In this document: positions 1 through 7,212 of the stretch, piece after piece
Position numbering within the stretch: position 1 is the stretch's first letter
Layout of the letters: each line of letters begins with the position of its first letter
Source: Nitrospinota bacterium
Lineage (GTDB): Bacteria > Tectomicrobia > Entotheonellia > J063
Reading direction: 5' to 3'
Length of the DNA: 9,456 nt
Assembly: GCA_003696125.1 (NCBI GenBank)
Contig: RFHZ01000443.1
Span: 1 to 9,456 of the forward strand
Made by a program: the position numbers and the translations under genes
Notes under the pieces: generated by a model
Told to the model about the DNA's origin: nothing
Seen by the model: the letters and a program-made list of their open reading frames with translations, nothing else
Databases searched by the model: none

Positions 1-1
1 C

Positions 2-211
2 ACCGCGGACATGGTCAAGGAGGGAGTCATCGTCATCGACATCGGCATCAGCTTCTTTGCGGGAAAGACGGTGGGAGACGTCGATTTTGATGGTGTGTTT
101 CCCAAGGCTTCCCTGATTACTCCGGTCCCGGGCGGGGTTGGCCCCATCACCATCGCCACCCTGCTGCAGAATACCCTCACCGCCTATCGCGCCCAGCACC
201 ATCTATACTGA
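2..211 (+). CDS. folD: FolD C-terminal fragment (methylenetetrahydrofolate dehydrogenase/cyclohydrolase), 5' truncated by window
   Basis: This is the last 69 codons of a gene entering from the left edge; the frame is open from base 2 and ends at a TGA. FolD is the bifunctional cytosolic enzyme that oxidises 5,10-methylene-tetrahydrofolate to 5,10-methenyl-tetrahydrofolate and hydrolyses it to 10-formyl-tetrahydrofolate, in one-carbon metabolism. Visible family features are the VIVIDIGI strand of the Rossmann fold, the GDVDFDGV segment, the hallmark [19 protein letters not shown] motif and a short polar C-terminus. Because the true start lies outside the window, the ATG at position 11 is an internal methionine. 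The 3' end overlaps the convergent REC-kinase gene by 9 bp, and I see no hairpin terminator there. Identification is confident because the PGGVGP motif is highly diagnostic. Confidence 0.95.
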   Translation, partial: TADMVKEGVIVIDIGISFFAGKTVGDVDFDGVFPKASLITPVPGGVGPITIATLLQNTLTAYRAQHHLY

Positions 212-1384
212 AGCGGGCAGACGGATGGTAAAGGTGGTCCCCTTCCCCCAGGTGCTCTCCACGGTGATCGTCCCGTGATGGGCACGGATGATATCCTGGC
301 TGATCGTTAAACCGAGTCCTGCTCCTTCTTGCTCTCCCTTTTTGGTCGAGAAAAAGGGATCAAAAATCCTCTCCAGATCTTCTGGCCGTATCCCGCATCC
401 GGTGTCCTGAAAGCGGATGTGTACCCATTTCCCCCCAGGGCCTTCCTCCTTGCCCTCCTGCTCGGAGGGGGCGGCAAGTTGGGTGGAGATGGTGAGTCTC
501 CCCTGCCTATCCATGGCCTGGATGGCGTTGAGGATAATATTCATGAAGACCTGTTTCAACTCACTGGCCTCGCCCTGTACCGGTAACTCACCAGGAGCGT
601 ACCTCTCTTGCAGGACAATTGATCGCTTCTTGAGTTGGGGGGCGAGGAACACGATTGCCTCTTGCAGGACGGCATTCACGTCGATTCGTTGATACTTGCC
701 GCTGGCAGGACGGCTAAAATCGAGCACGCGATTGAGAATTTTGAGTATGCGCTGGACCTCTCGCTCGATGGTCTCCAGATAGTTCCTGGATGTGGCATCG
801 AGGGAGGCGTTGAGGGAAAGGATCTGGGCCAGGGTAGAGATGCTGGTCAGGGGATTTTTGATCTCATGCGCCACACCAGCAGCAATTTCTCCCAGGGTAC
901 TCAGCTTGGTGGTATGGAGAAGCAAGCGCCGCGTTTCCTGCAGTTCCGTCTCCAACCTCTGCAGGCGGGCAATGACCTCCGCATCTGATCGCGAACCGGC
1001 TTTTCGTTTCGCTGAACGTTTCTTGGAGAAGAGGTCTGCCACCGTATCCTTGATTTGCTTCTCCTCAAAAGGTTTTACGATATATCCGGAGATACCCAGC
1101 CGGCGAGATTCTACCGGGACAACAGGGTTATCCACGGCCGTGACGATGACGACATCGAGCTCTCGATCTCTCTCGCGAATCCGGCGCAGGGTCTCCAGAC
1201 CATCCATCTCCGGCATACGAATATCCAGGAAGAGCATACCCGGTCTTTCACGCTCGATCTTGGCCAACGCTTCCCGGCCGCTGGCAGCCGTCAGTACTCT
1301 ATACTCATCACTCAGGATTAAGGCCAGGGATTCCCGCACATTCTCTTCGTCATCGACCACCAACACGGTTCTCTCCCGTTCCAT
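203..1384 (-). CDS. Soluble hybrid: N-terminal receiver domain fused to a histidine kinase
   Basis: A 393-aa cytoplasmic signalling protein with no membrane segment. Residues 5-120 form a receiver domain: acidic pair D11/D12, phospho-acceptor D54 in [13 protein letters not shown]82, and K104 in YIVKPF. A charged linker with coiled-coil character (about 120-160) leads to HisKA with phospho-acceptor H173 in [10 protein letters not shown]. The HATPase domain follows: N-box N286, G1 DTGCG 327-331, F-box FDPFFSTK 341-348, G2 GAGLGL 354-359. All catalytic residues are present. The REC-first order suggests it takes a phosphate, or is gated, from another kinase and then acts as a kinase itself. It lies 115 bp downstream of the 82-aa gene and probably shares that gene's sigma-54 promoter. 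The ATG is preceded by a purine-rich stretch (GGGGGAA). No DNA-binding output domain is present and its partner is not identifiable. Confidence 0.93.
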   Translation of the reverse strand: MERERTVLVVDDEENVRESLALILSDEYRVLTAASGREALAKIERERPGMLFLDIRMPEMDGLETLRRIRERDRELDVVIVTAVDNPVVPVESRRLGISGYIVKPFEEKQIKDTVADLFSKKRSAKRKAGSRSDAEVIARLQRLETELQETRRLLLHTTKLSTLGEIAAGVAHEIKNPLTSISTLAQILSLNASLDATSRNYLETIEREVQRILKILNRVLDFSRPASGKYQRIDVNAVLQEAIVFLAPQLKKRSIVLQERYAPGELPVQGEASELKQVFMNIILNAIQAMDRQGRLTISTQLAAPSEQEGKEEGPGGKWVHIRFQDTGCGIRPEDLERIFDPFFSTKKGEQEGAGLGLTISQDIIRAHHGTITVESTWGKGTTFTIRLPASV

Positions 1385-1422
1385 TCCGCGTTCCCCCTTC
1401 CCATGACCATAGCACCTTTGCC

Positions 1423-1455
1423 TTCGGGGTGGAGCAGGCTAGACTCCTCCCCGAA
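1423..1455. other. Intercistronic hairpin between the 82-aa gene and the REC-kinase gene
   Basis: An inverted repeat with arms TTCGGGG and CCCCGAA, continued after a T-T mismatch by GGAG/CTCC, with a 9-nt loop. No T-run follows on either strand, so it is not a standard intrinsic terminator. It lies between the stop of the 82-aa gene (1500) and the REC-kinase start (1384). It could be an mRNA processing or stability element that sets different expression levels for the two cistrons. It could also be a Rho-type pause site. Confidence 0.5.
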
Positions 1456-1499
1456 AGCGTATCGACAACTATTACCCCTTTGCTGCCTGGAAAGACTCT

Positions 1500-1748
1500 C
1501 TATGATATCCCCTCCAGCTCACGGAGAAGTAGCCGAGAGTGGAGAGCCAGCGGGAGGATCGTCTTCAAATTCGTCAGCACTTCATCCACGGAATACCCAT
1601 CGCTGACAATACTATCTCCCGGTGCCAGGGTCGTTTCTGCTGTATGGAGAACCCGTCCATGCTTTCGTGCACCACGATAGACATTCACCCGAAACTGTTG
1701 GCTGCCGTATGCCACCTTCTCCGAACAAACGAGATCATGGTAAGGCAT
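1500..1748 (-). CDS. 82-aa protein of unknown function, sigma-54-controlled
   Basis: I do not recognise this family. The ATG at 1748 is chosen because a near-perfect Shine-Dalgarno, AGGAGGTG, lies 7 nt before it (1756-1763). A longer open frame reaches 2066, but it would run through the promoter and into the regulator gene. The protein is small, soluble-looking and mixed alpha/beta. Residues 18-42 are strand-like and basic (QQFRVNVYRGARKHGRV), followed by LAPGDSIVSDGYSVDEVL (41-58) and an amphipathic C-terminal helix (NLKTILPLALHSRLLLREL). The 'G-S-D-E-VL' turn then helix resembles small HicB-like or adaptor folds only superficially. There is no signal peptide and a single Cys (C8). It sits alone behind a -24/-12 promoter with upstream dyads and in front of the REC-kinase, so it is probably a target of the local sigma-54 regulator and may modulate that kinase (inference). 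Confidence 0.8.
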   Translation of the reverse strand: MPYHDLVCSEKVAYGSQQFRVNVYRGARKHGRVLHTAETTLAPGDSIVSDGYSVDEVLTNLKTILPLALHSRLLLRELEGIS

Positions 1749-1786
1749 GCTGTAGCACCTCCTCTCTCCCGGATAACGATAACGTT

Positions 1787-1807
1787 TCTCTGTCCTCTGG
1801 ACAGAGA
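1787..1807. promoter_or_regulatory. Perfect 9-3-9 palindrome over the start site of the sigma-54 promoter (possible operator)
   Basis: Arms TCTCTGTCC and GGACAGAGA are perfectly complementary around a 3-nt centre. The palindrome touches the -12 element and is centred on the predicted transcription start (about 1796). Transcription starting there would include only one arm, so an RNA hairpin is unlikely. A DNA operator for a repressor is the better reading. The binding protein is unknown. Confidence 0.55.
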
Positions 1808-1822
1808 GCAAATACCATGCCA
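1807..1822 (-). promoter_or_regulatory. Sigma-54 (-24/-12) promoter of the 82-aa gene
   Basis: On the minus strand the sequence reads TGGCATGGTATTTGCT, against the RpoN consensus TGGCACG-N4-TTGCW. The GG (1821-1820) and GC (1809-1808) are separated by exactly 10 bp, as RpoN requires. Start of transcription is predicted near 1796, leaving a leader of about 48 nt before the ATG. It matches the micropeptide promoter at 7429-7444 in 14 of 16 positions. Confidence 0.85.
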
Positions 1823-1849
1823 GGAGGAGGGGAGGGAAATAGTCAGGAA

Positions 1850-1862
1850 AATCAAGGTGATA
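1850..1862 (+). promoter_or_regulatory. IHF-like bending site between enhancer and sigma-54 promoter
   Basis: AATCAAGGTGATA fits WATCAA-N4-TTR with one mismatch. It lies about 54-66 bp upstream of the predicted start, between the dyads and the -24 box, where IHF commonly bends DNA at sigma-54 promoters. One-mismatch hits are not rare by chance; the matching location at the second promoter is what raises interest. Confidence 0.35.
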
Positions 1863-1882
1863 GGGGGAAGTTAACGTCGAGA

Positions 1883-1921
1883 TGCCTCCTGTTTCGTGCA
1901 GAATGCACCGGGCAGTGTGCA
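1883..1921. promoter_or_regulatory. Tandem dyads, probable enhancer (UAS) for the sigma-54 promoter of the 82-aa gene
   Basis: Two 18-bp units lie 3 bp apart. Unit 1904-1921 is a perfect TGCAC-N8-GTGCA dyad. Unit 1883-1900 has one intact arm (GTGCA at its 1896-1900 end) and one degenerate arm (TGCCT). Their centres lie about 95 and 116 bp upstream of the predicted start, a typical enhancer distance. The geometry (18+3+18, 21-bp period) equals that of 7615-7653. The half-site resembles the known NtrC half-site TGCAC, though the NtrC spacer is one base shorter. The local NtrC-type regulator is the likely binder (inference). Confidence 0.7.
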
Positions 1922-1968
1922 GCACCTGCGCTCCTGGTAAGGGGGAAGAGGAGAGGCCTCCCTTTCTC

Positions 1969-3360
1969 TTAGGAATCCGAGGAAGAACGACCCTCCTGCC
2001 GAAGTCCGAGGGCATCCAGCTTACTCGCCAGGGTATTGCGATGAATACCGAGCATCTTGGCGGCAAGGGTCTGATTCCAGCGCACCTTCTCTAGGGTATG
2101 CAAAATGAAGTGCTTTTCAAAGAGTTGCAGGGCTTCGCGGAGGGAGAGCTTCTCTTCCAGCAGGGTGGCGGTCAGGTCGGGTTCGGTGGTAGAGAGATCG
2201 ATGGGGAGCTCTCGCAGTTGGATGTACTCATTGGTGGTAATGGCGACCAGACGCTCGATGATATTCTCCAGTTCACGAATATTTCCGGGCCAGTCGTACT
2301 GGAGGAGCCGTTCCATGGCACTGGGAGTAAACCCTTTTACCGACCGCTGGAAGCGTCGATTATATTTTTCCAGGAAATGCTCTACCAACAACGGGATATC
2401 ATCCTTACGTGCCCGGAGAGGGGGGAGGAAGATGGGGACCACATTGAGCCGGTAGTAGAGGTCTTCGCGAAACTTCCCTTGCTTGACCAGGGCCCGGAGG
2501 TTTTGATTGGTGGCGGCAATGATCCGCACATCAACAGGGATGGTGCGCTGTCCCCCTACCCGCTCGATCTCTCTCTCCTGTAAGGCACGGAGAATCTTTG
2601 CCTGCAGCTCCATACGCATGCTGCTGACCTCATCGAGAAAGAGGGTCCCTCCATGCGCCAGCTCAAATTTCCCCAGCCGGCGTTCAATCGCACTGGTGAA
2701 GGCTCCCCGTTCATGTCCAAACAGCTCACTCTCCATCAGGTGTTCAGGGATGGCAGCGCAATTGACGGCGATGAAGGGTTTATGGGCCCGATCGCTATGC
2801 TGGTGAATGGCCCGGGCCACCAGCTCTTTGCCGGTACCGCTTTCACCGGTAATCAGGACGGTAACATTCTTCTGTGCGACGCGGGTGATGAGATCAAAGA
2901 TCTGGAGCATCTTGGCATTGCGTCCCACCATGTTGATAAACTGCTGTTGCTCCATGGCCAGTCGGAGGTAGAGGACCTCTTTCAAGAGGGCCTGTCGCTC
3001 GAAGACCCGACGAATGGTGGTGAGGAGCTTATCGATATCGAACGGTTTGGTAAAGTAATCGTACGCCCCGAGTTTAATCGCCTTTACCGCAAACTCCACC
3101 TCGTTGAGGGCCGTAATCACGATCACATCAAGCTGTTCATCCAACTGTTTTATGCGCTCCAGCACCTCCAGCCCACTGATGCCTGGAAGTTTCAGGTCGA
3201 GGAGCACCAGTTCGACATTGTGCTGGTTGAGGATCTTGAGTGCCTCCTCCCCGTCCTGAGCAGTGAGCAGATGGTATTCATCTTCGAGGATGAGGCGGTA
3301 CGATTCCAGGACAGAGGGTTCATCATCAACAGCCAGAATGGTGGGTGATAGTGCTTCCAT
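1969..3360 (-). CDS. NtrC-family sigma-54-dependent response regulator
   Basis: A 463-aa transcription activator that hydrolyses ATP to open sigma-54 promoters. The receiver domain is 6-122, with D12/D13, phospho-acceptor D55 in LLDLKLPG, T83, and K105 in YFTKPF. The AAA+ domain spans about 144-375: Walker A GESGTGKE 172-179, a sigma-54 loop reading GAFTSA at 219-224 rather than the usual GAFTGA, Walker B GGTLFLDE 237-244, sensor I AATNQ and arginine-finger segment FREDLYYRLN 297-306. A Fis-type helix-turn-helix occupies about 406-453 (LAAKMLGIHRNTL). ATG 3360 is chosen: AGAGGA precedes it and it starts 10 nt after the kinase stop. The longer frame to 3537 would overlap the kinase gene. It is the cognate regulator of the adjacent kinase, and the two nearby sigma-54 promoters with shared dyads are probable targets. 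Confidence 0.96.
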   Translation of the reverse strand: MEALSPTILAVDDEPSVLESYRLILEDEYHLLTAQDGEEALKILNQHNVELVLLDLKLPGISGLEVLERIKQLDEQLDVIVITALNEVEFAVKAIKLGAYDYFTKPFDIDKLLTTIRRVFERQALLKEVLYLRLAMEQQQFINMVGRNAKMLQIFDLITRVAQKNVTVLITGESGTGKELVARAIHQHSDRAHKPFIAVNCAAIPEHLMESELFGHERGAFTSAIERRLGKFELAHGGTLFLDEVSSMRMELQAKILRALQEREIERVGGQRTIPVDVRIIAATNQNLRALVKQGKFREDLYYRLNVVPIFLPPLRARKDDIPLLVEHFLEKYNRRFQRSVKGFTPSAMERLLQYDWPGNIRELENIIERLVAITTNEYIQLRELPIDLSTTEPDLTATLLEEKLSLREALQLFEKHFILHTLEKVRWNQTLAAKMLGIHRNTLASKLDALGLRQEGRSSSDS

Positions 3361-3370
3361 AGGCTTTCCT

Positions 3371-5314
3371 CTAAGCAGGATACAGAAAAGGGAGCAGTAC
3401 GGTAAAGGTGGTCCCCTTCCCCGGCTGACTCTCCACCTGCACCATGCCCCCATGTTCTTCGATAATCTTATGCGAAATGGCCAAACCGAGTCCGGTACCT
3501 TTCCCTTTGGTGGTAAAGAAGGGGGTGAAAAGGGCATCGAGCTGTTCTTGAGTCATCCCACAGCCGGTATCGGTAAAGCGGATGGCTACAAAGGGCACAA
3601 ACTCCAGGGTACTCTGACTCCCGCCTCCTGAGGAGTGCATGTTATTCTGGTAGGCAGGGACTTCTGTGACTTTCAGATGAACGAGCTGGGAGGTTACGGT
3701 CAGACCCCCCCCCTGGGGCATCGCCTGCAGGGCATTGGTGATCAGGTTGCCAAAGACCCGTTTGAGGTGATCAGGATCGGCTGAAATAGGGGGAAGGTCT
3801 GGGGTGTACTCTTCTCTGATCGTGATTCCTGCTGCTGTTGCCTGCTCCCGGTAGAGCTCGATCGAATGGGCAAGCACGTCATTGATAGCGGTAGGACGTA
3901 AGAGGATCTTGGAAGGACGGGCCAGGGTGAGGAGTTCTTCCACAATGGTGTTGACCCGATCCAGCTCCTGCGGGACGATACGCATGTACTTGGCTAAAAA
4001 CCCAGGATCGTCCTTCTTGCGGGGTAACATCTGGGTAAAGGTCTTTAGGGAGACCAGCGGATTTTTGATCTCGTGAGCCACTCCGGCAGCCAGCGTGCCT
4101 ACGGCAGCCAGCCGGTCGGCTCGCCGCAGTTGCTGCTCCAGCTCGCGGATGGTGGACAGGTCTTGAAACACCCCCAGGATTCCGGTCACCTTTCCGGCAT
4201 CATCTTTGAGGAGAGACGTGGTCATGCTGATGGGGAGGGCGTCCCCCTTTTCCCGCCTCACCGAACAGTTCTGGTGCAGGGATTCTCCCTTCTCTAAGGT
4301 CTTCAGGAGCAGGGAGGTAAAGGTCTGGTCAGGGAGAAGATCGGTGAGGAGCACTCCCCGTACCCGCTCCAGCGGCATCTCCAGCAACTGTTCTGCCATG
4401 GCGTTCAGGGTCACAATTCTCCCCTGCAGATCGAGCGTGATCACTCCGCTGGTCATGGAGCGCAGGATGCTGTCGTTATAATTCTTGAGCAATGAGATCT
4501 CTCTCAGCTTCTGGTTCAGTTCCTGATGCTTGATCTCCAGTTGCCGGCGTTGATGCAGGAGTTGCACGGTCATCTGGTTAAACTGGTAGGCGAGATGGCC
4601 GATCTCATCTCCCGATTCCACCCTGATCCGGTGATAGAGGTTCCCCCTGGCCACCTCGATGACCCCGGCCACCAGTTGCTGGATCGGGGAGGAAATCCGC
4701 TGTGCCATGATCGTGGCGCCCCCAATACCTATAAGCAGAATGAGGAGCCCCAGGCCAGTGATATAGCGGCGGGTACGGGCGATCTCTTTACGCATCGCCC
4801 GCAGGGAAAGACCGACCCGCACCACTCCCCAGCGCTCATGGGAGGGGGGAACAAAGACCGGGACGGCAAAGTCGAGACCCTCCTCTTGCGTCACCGGATT
4901 GTACACGGTCTGCACCAGGGGAGAGCGAGTGTGCATCGCCTTCTGGCTGACCGGATCTTTCAGTACCTCTCCCTGCTTCTCATCTCGACCACTATAAGCC
5001 GCCACCTTCCCCTCTTTGGTCAGGATGATGACGTAGAGCACATCCTCATCCTTCGCCACTTTCTCCGCATCCTGTTCCAGGGTCACGTAGTTATAGGTGA
5101 GCAGGGATTTGACACTGACCGCAGCGAGATTACCGGCAATGGTGCGTCCCCGTTTTTCCAGCTCTGCAGTGATGACCGCTCGCTGCTCTTTTTCCACGAT
5201 AATGAGCAAAAAGATGAGTAGTAAAGAGAGGAGGGTACAGGTAGAGAGGAGAAATTTCGTGCGCAGGCGGAGTTGAGCAAACCAGGATCCCAGGGGACAT
5301 TTACGTATCATCAC
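3371..5314 (-). CDS. Membrane sensor histidine kinase (periplasmic sensor-HAMP-PAS-HisKA-HATPase)
   Basis: A 647-aa inner-membrane kinase of the NtrB/ZraS/AtoS type. TM1 is about 20-40; a periplasmic sensor of about 145 residues (41-184) resembles single-Cache domains (EDVLYVIILTKEGKVAAYS); TM2 is about 185-203. HAMP spans 204-255, a coiled coil 252-278 and PAS about 279-388. HisKA carries H414 in [10 protein letters not shown]. The ATPase domain has N527, DTGCG 582-586, FTPFFTTK 596-603 and GTGLGL 606-611. A low-complexity insert rich in Ser, Gly and Asn lies at 557-569. The start is either GTG at 5314, which overlaps the binding-protein stop as GTGA, or ATG at 5311 (TGATG). Either implies translational coupling to the lipoprotein gene, so the lipoprotein may present the ligand to the sensor domain (inference). 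The regulator gene follows after 10 nt. Confidence 0.95.
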   Translation of the reverse strand: MMIRKCPLGSWFAQLRLRTKFLLSTCTLLSLLLIFLLIIVEKEQRAVITAELEKRGRTIAGNLAAVSVKSLLTYNYVTLEQDAEKVAKDEDVLYVIILTKEGKVAAYSGRDEKQGEVLKDPVSQKAMHTRSPLVQTVYNPVTQEEGLDFAVPVFVPPSHERWGVVRVGLSLRAMRKEIARTRRYITGLGLLILLIGIGGATIMAQRISSPIQQLVAGVIEVARGNLYHRIRVESGDEIGHLAYQFNQMTVQLLHQRRQLEIKHQELNQKLREISLLKNYNDSILRSMTSGVITLDLQGRIVTLNAMAEQLLEMPLERVRGVLLTDLLPDQTFTSLLLKTLEKGESLHQNCSVRREKGDALPISMTTSLLKDDAGKVTGILGVFQDLSTIRELEQQLRRADRLAAVGTLAAGVAHEIKNPLVSLKTFTQMLPRKKDDPGFLAKYMRIVPQELDRVNTIVEELLTLARPSKILLRPTAINDVLAHSIELYREQATAAGITIREEYTPDLPPISADPDHLKRVFGNLITNALQAMPQGGGLTVTSQLVHLKVTEVPAYQNNMHSSGGGSQSTLEFVPFVAIRFTDTGCGMTQEQLDALFTPFFTTKGKGTGLGLAISHKIIEEHGGMVQVESQPGKGTTFTVLLPFLYPA

Positions 5315-7050
5315 TCTTTCCGTAGCGCACTTTGCATCTCAGCACTTGCCTTATCCAGCCAGATCTTCTTCATGGGGATAGACATCTCCCCCAGGGCATT
5401 GATCTCGATTCCCCGGACATAGGGCTGGAAGAGATGCTCATACGTATAATAGACCAGGTTGATCCAGGGAGCATCCTGCATGATGATCCTCTCAGCTTCC
5501 CGATAGATCTCGATGCGCTTCAAATAATCGGTTTCGGCCCGGGCCTGCCGCAGGAGGGTATCGACCTGGGGATTGTGGTAGCGAGAGTAGTTGTTCGCGC
5601 TTTCGGAGTAGAGGAGGACATAGAGGAAGTTATCCGGATCGGGAAAGTCTGCGTACCAGGCACGGCGATAGAGAGGAGCTTTTCCCTGTTTGAGCATCTC
5701 CAGGAACGTAGCCCAGTTGGGAGCGAATTTGAGTTCTACCTGGACACCGATGGCTGCCAGATCCCTCTGGATCGCCTCGTGTTCCTGGCGTACCACCGCC
5801 GATTTGGCACTGGTCCAGAGCTCGAGCACAGGGAATCCCCTCCCTTCCGGATACCCTGCCTCGGCCAGCAGTTGCCGGGCTTTTTCCGGGTTGTATCTGT
5901 ACCCTGCCAGTTTGGGATTGTAGCCCGGCATGCCCGGAGGAAGGATACCGGTGGCGATTTCAAAGCGGTTCTGCCGGATCTCCCGGTTGATCCGCTCCCG
6001 GTTTATGGCGTAGTTGAGGGCCTGTCTGACCTTGGGATCGTTCAAAGGGGGGATGGTGTTGTTCATGCCGATGTGGAGCAGGCTCAGGGTCGGTTTCCTG
6101 ACCAGGGTAAAACGGGAGTCTTGAATCAGTTGACTCCGTTGGGGAAGGGGAATATAGGCATCCTCCAGGCGATTGGCAGCGAACTCCTGGAAGATGTGGG
6201 TGGTATCGGAACCGCTGAACAGGACAAAACGAATCCCATCCAGATAAGGACGTCCCTCAAAATAGACCGGATTGGCCTCCAGGGTTATCGCTTTTCCCTT
6301 TTCCCAACGGACAAAGCGGAAAGGGCCGGTTCCTACCGGATGCCGGCCAAACTCGTTTCCTGCTCGCTCGACCTCTTCCCGGGGAACGACCCTGGCCTGG
6401 GCCATGCCGAGCAGGGTGATAAAGGGGGCAAACGGTTCGGCCAGGGTAATGGTCAGCGTGTGCTCATCCTTTACCTCGAAACCGCTGACCGTAGAGGCTT
6501 CTCCTCTCCTAAAGGCTTCCGCCCCTTTTACCTTTTCAAAGAGCCAGGCATTGGGAGATTTCATGGCTGGATTCAACATGCGGGTGAAGGAATAGACGAC
6601 ATCGTGTGCCGTAACCACCCTTCCGTTGTGAAACTGAGCCTTTTCCCGCAGGTGAAAGGTCCAGGTCAGGCCATCCCGGCTCCCCTCCCAGGAACGGGCC
6701 AGGGCGGGGAGCACGTTGAGATCTCCGTCAAACTGGACCAGACCATCGAAGATCTCATTGGTAACAGTAATAGCGAATATATCTGTAACAAAGGCTGGAT
6801 CGAGGGTAGGGGGTTCGTTACGAAGAGGGCGGCGGTAAATCCCGCCGTAGCGTGGTTGTCTTCCTTGTTCTACTGGAGAGGAAGCAGCGACTTTCTGGGA
6901 GGAAGCGGATTCATCGTGCGGTGGAGATTCCCGTGAGCAGGCGACCAGGAAAAACACCGGCAAGAGTGAAAGGAGAAGGGGGTATATCCACATAAGCCTG
7001 GAGGAGTTGAGCCTGAAGAACACCATCCGGGAATGATCTGCTGGGCGCAT
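5311..7050 (-). CDS. Family-5 extracytoplasmic solute-binding lipoprotein (oligopeptide/dipeptide-binding type), orphan
   Basis: A 579-aa periplasmic binding protein of the DppA/OppA class (SBP_bac_5). The N-terminus has a lipoprotein signal: hydrophobic segment 20-37, then lipobox LVAC with C38 as the lipidated residue, and a Ser/Pro/Glu-rich tether to about 65. Family landmarks are EPPTLDPAFVTDIFAITV near 79-96, NEIFDGLVQFD 98-108, HPVGTGPFRFVRWEKG 237-252, LNDPKVRQALNYAINRE 336-352 and WYADFPDPDNFLY 465-477. Length is normal. ATG 7050 has GAGGAAGG just upstream; M9 is an alternative start. No permease or ATPase gene lies in the window; instead the stop codon overlaps the start of a sensor kinase. 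That suggests a role as ligand receptor for the kinase rather than, or besides, transport. Ligand unknown; a short peptide is plausible from the family. Confidence 0.93.
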   Translation of the reverse strand: MRPADHSRMVFFRLNSSRLMWIYPLLLSLLPVFFLVACSRESPPHDESASSQKVAASSPVEQGRQPRYGGIYRRPLRNEPPTLDPAFVTDIFAITVTNEIFDGLVQFDGDLNVLPALARSWEGSRDGLTWTFHLREKAQFHNGRVVTAHDVVYSFTRMLNPAMKSPNAWLFEKVKGAEAFRRGEASTVSGFEVKDEHTLTITLAEPFAPFITLLGMAQARVVPREEVERAGNEFGRHPVGTGPFRFVRWEKGKAITLEANPVYFEGRPYLDGIRFVLFSGSDTTHIFQEFAANRLEDAYIPLPQRSQLIQDSRFTLVRKPTLSLLHIGMNNTIPPLNDPKVRQALNYAINRERINREIRQNRFEIATGILPPGMPGYNPKLAGYRYNPEKARQLLAEAGYPEGRGFPVLELWTSAKSAVVRQEHEAIQRDLAAIGVQVELKFAPNWATFLEMLKQGKAPLYRRAWYADFPDPDNFLYVLLYSESANNYSRYHNPQVDTLLRQARAETDYLKRIEIYREAERIIMQDAPWINLVYYTYEHLFQPYVRGIEINALGEMSIPMKKIWLDKASAEMQSALRKE

Positions 7051-7069
7051 TGCCTTCCTCTCTTTCTTT

Positions 7070-7119
7070 TGTCAAGCCACCAACTTCATGATGACAGACT
7101 CGGGAGGAGCTGTCAAGCC
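7070..7119. repeat. Pair of 9-bp direct repeats around the binding-protein promoter
   Basis: TGTCAAGCC (minus strand GGCTTGACA) occurs at 7070-7078 and 7111-7119, 41 bp apart, about four helical turns. The right copy contains the -35 hexamer and the left copy lies just after the predicted start. Looping repressor sites are possible, but chance is not excluded. Confidence 0.4.
7088..7116 (-). promoter_or_regulatory. Sigma-70-like promoter of the binding protein-kinase-regulator operon
   Basis: A perfect -35 hexamer TTGACA (7116-7111 on the minus strand), a 17-bp spacer and a -10 of CATCAT (4 of 6 matches) at 7093-7088. Predicted start is near 7081, about 30 nt before the ATG at 7050. It lies downstream of the terminator at 7149-7175, so the three-gene signalling operon can be expressed independently of the micropeptide gene. 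Confidence 0.6.
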
Positions 7120-7148
7120 TTTTGCGAGGGAAAGGAGGGCTGAGAAAC

Positions 7149-7175
7149 AAAAAAGGTGCATTACGCACCTTTTTT
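7149..7175. terminator. Intrinsic terminator, bidirectional in form, ending the micropeptide transcript
   Basis: Arms GGTGC (7155-7159) and GCACC (7165-7169) enclose a 5-nt loop and are flanked by A6 on one side and T6 on the other, so the stem can extend to 11 bp and each strand ends in a U-tract. It lies 38 nt past the micropeptide stop and before the promoter of the binding-protein gene. Confidence 0.9.
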
Positions 7176-7212
7176 ATCCATAGTCTAATTTTTAATTCGG
7201 AGGGGGAGTCTG

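Noticed and set aside
227-248. Identical 22-bp segment also present at 3401-3422
   Set aside because: Both copies encode the conserved GKGTTFT end of the ATPase domain in the two kinases. This is paralogous coding similarity, not a mobile or regulatory repeat.
1749-2066. Upstream extension of the 82-aa frame to an earlier start (188 aa)
   Set aside because: The extension would overlap the regulator gene and read through the sigma-54 promoter and enhancer. The ATG at 1748 has an excellent ribosome site, and the extra residues look like non-coding translation.
3361-3537. Upstream extension of the regulator frame (59 more residues)
   Set aside because: It overlaps the 3' end of the kinase gene. 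The receiver domain begins right after the ATG at 3360, which has a ribosome site and a 10-nt intergenic gap.
5332-6936. Long plus-strand open frame opposite the binding-protein gene
   Set aside because: It is the antisense shadow of a clear family-5 binding protein. Its translation has no recognisable domain and it has no convincing ribosome site.
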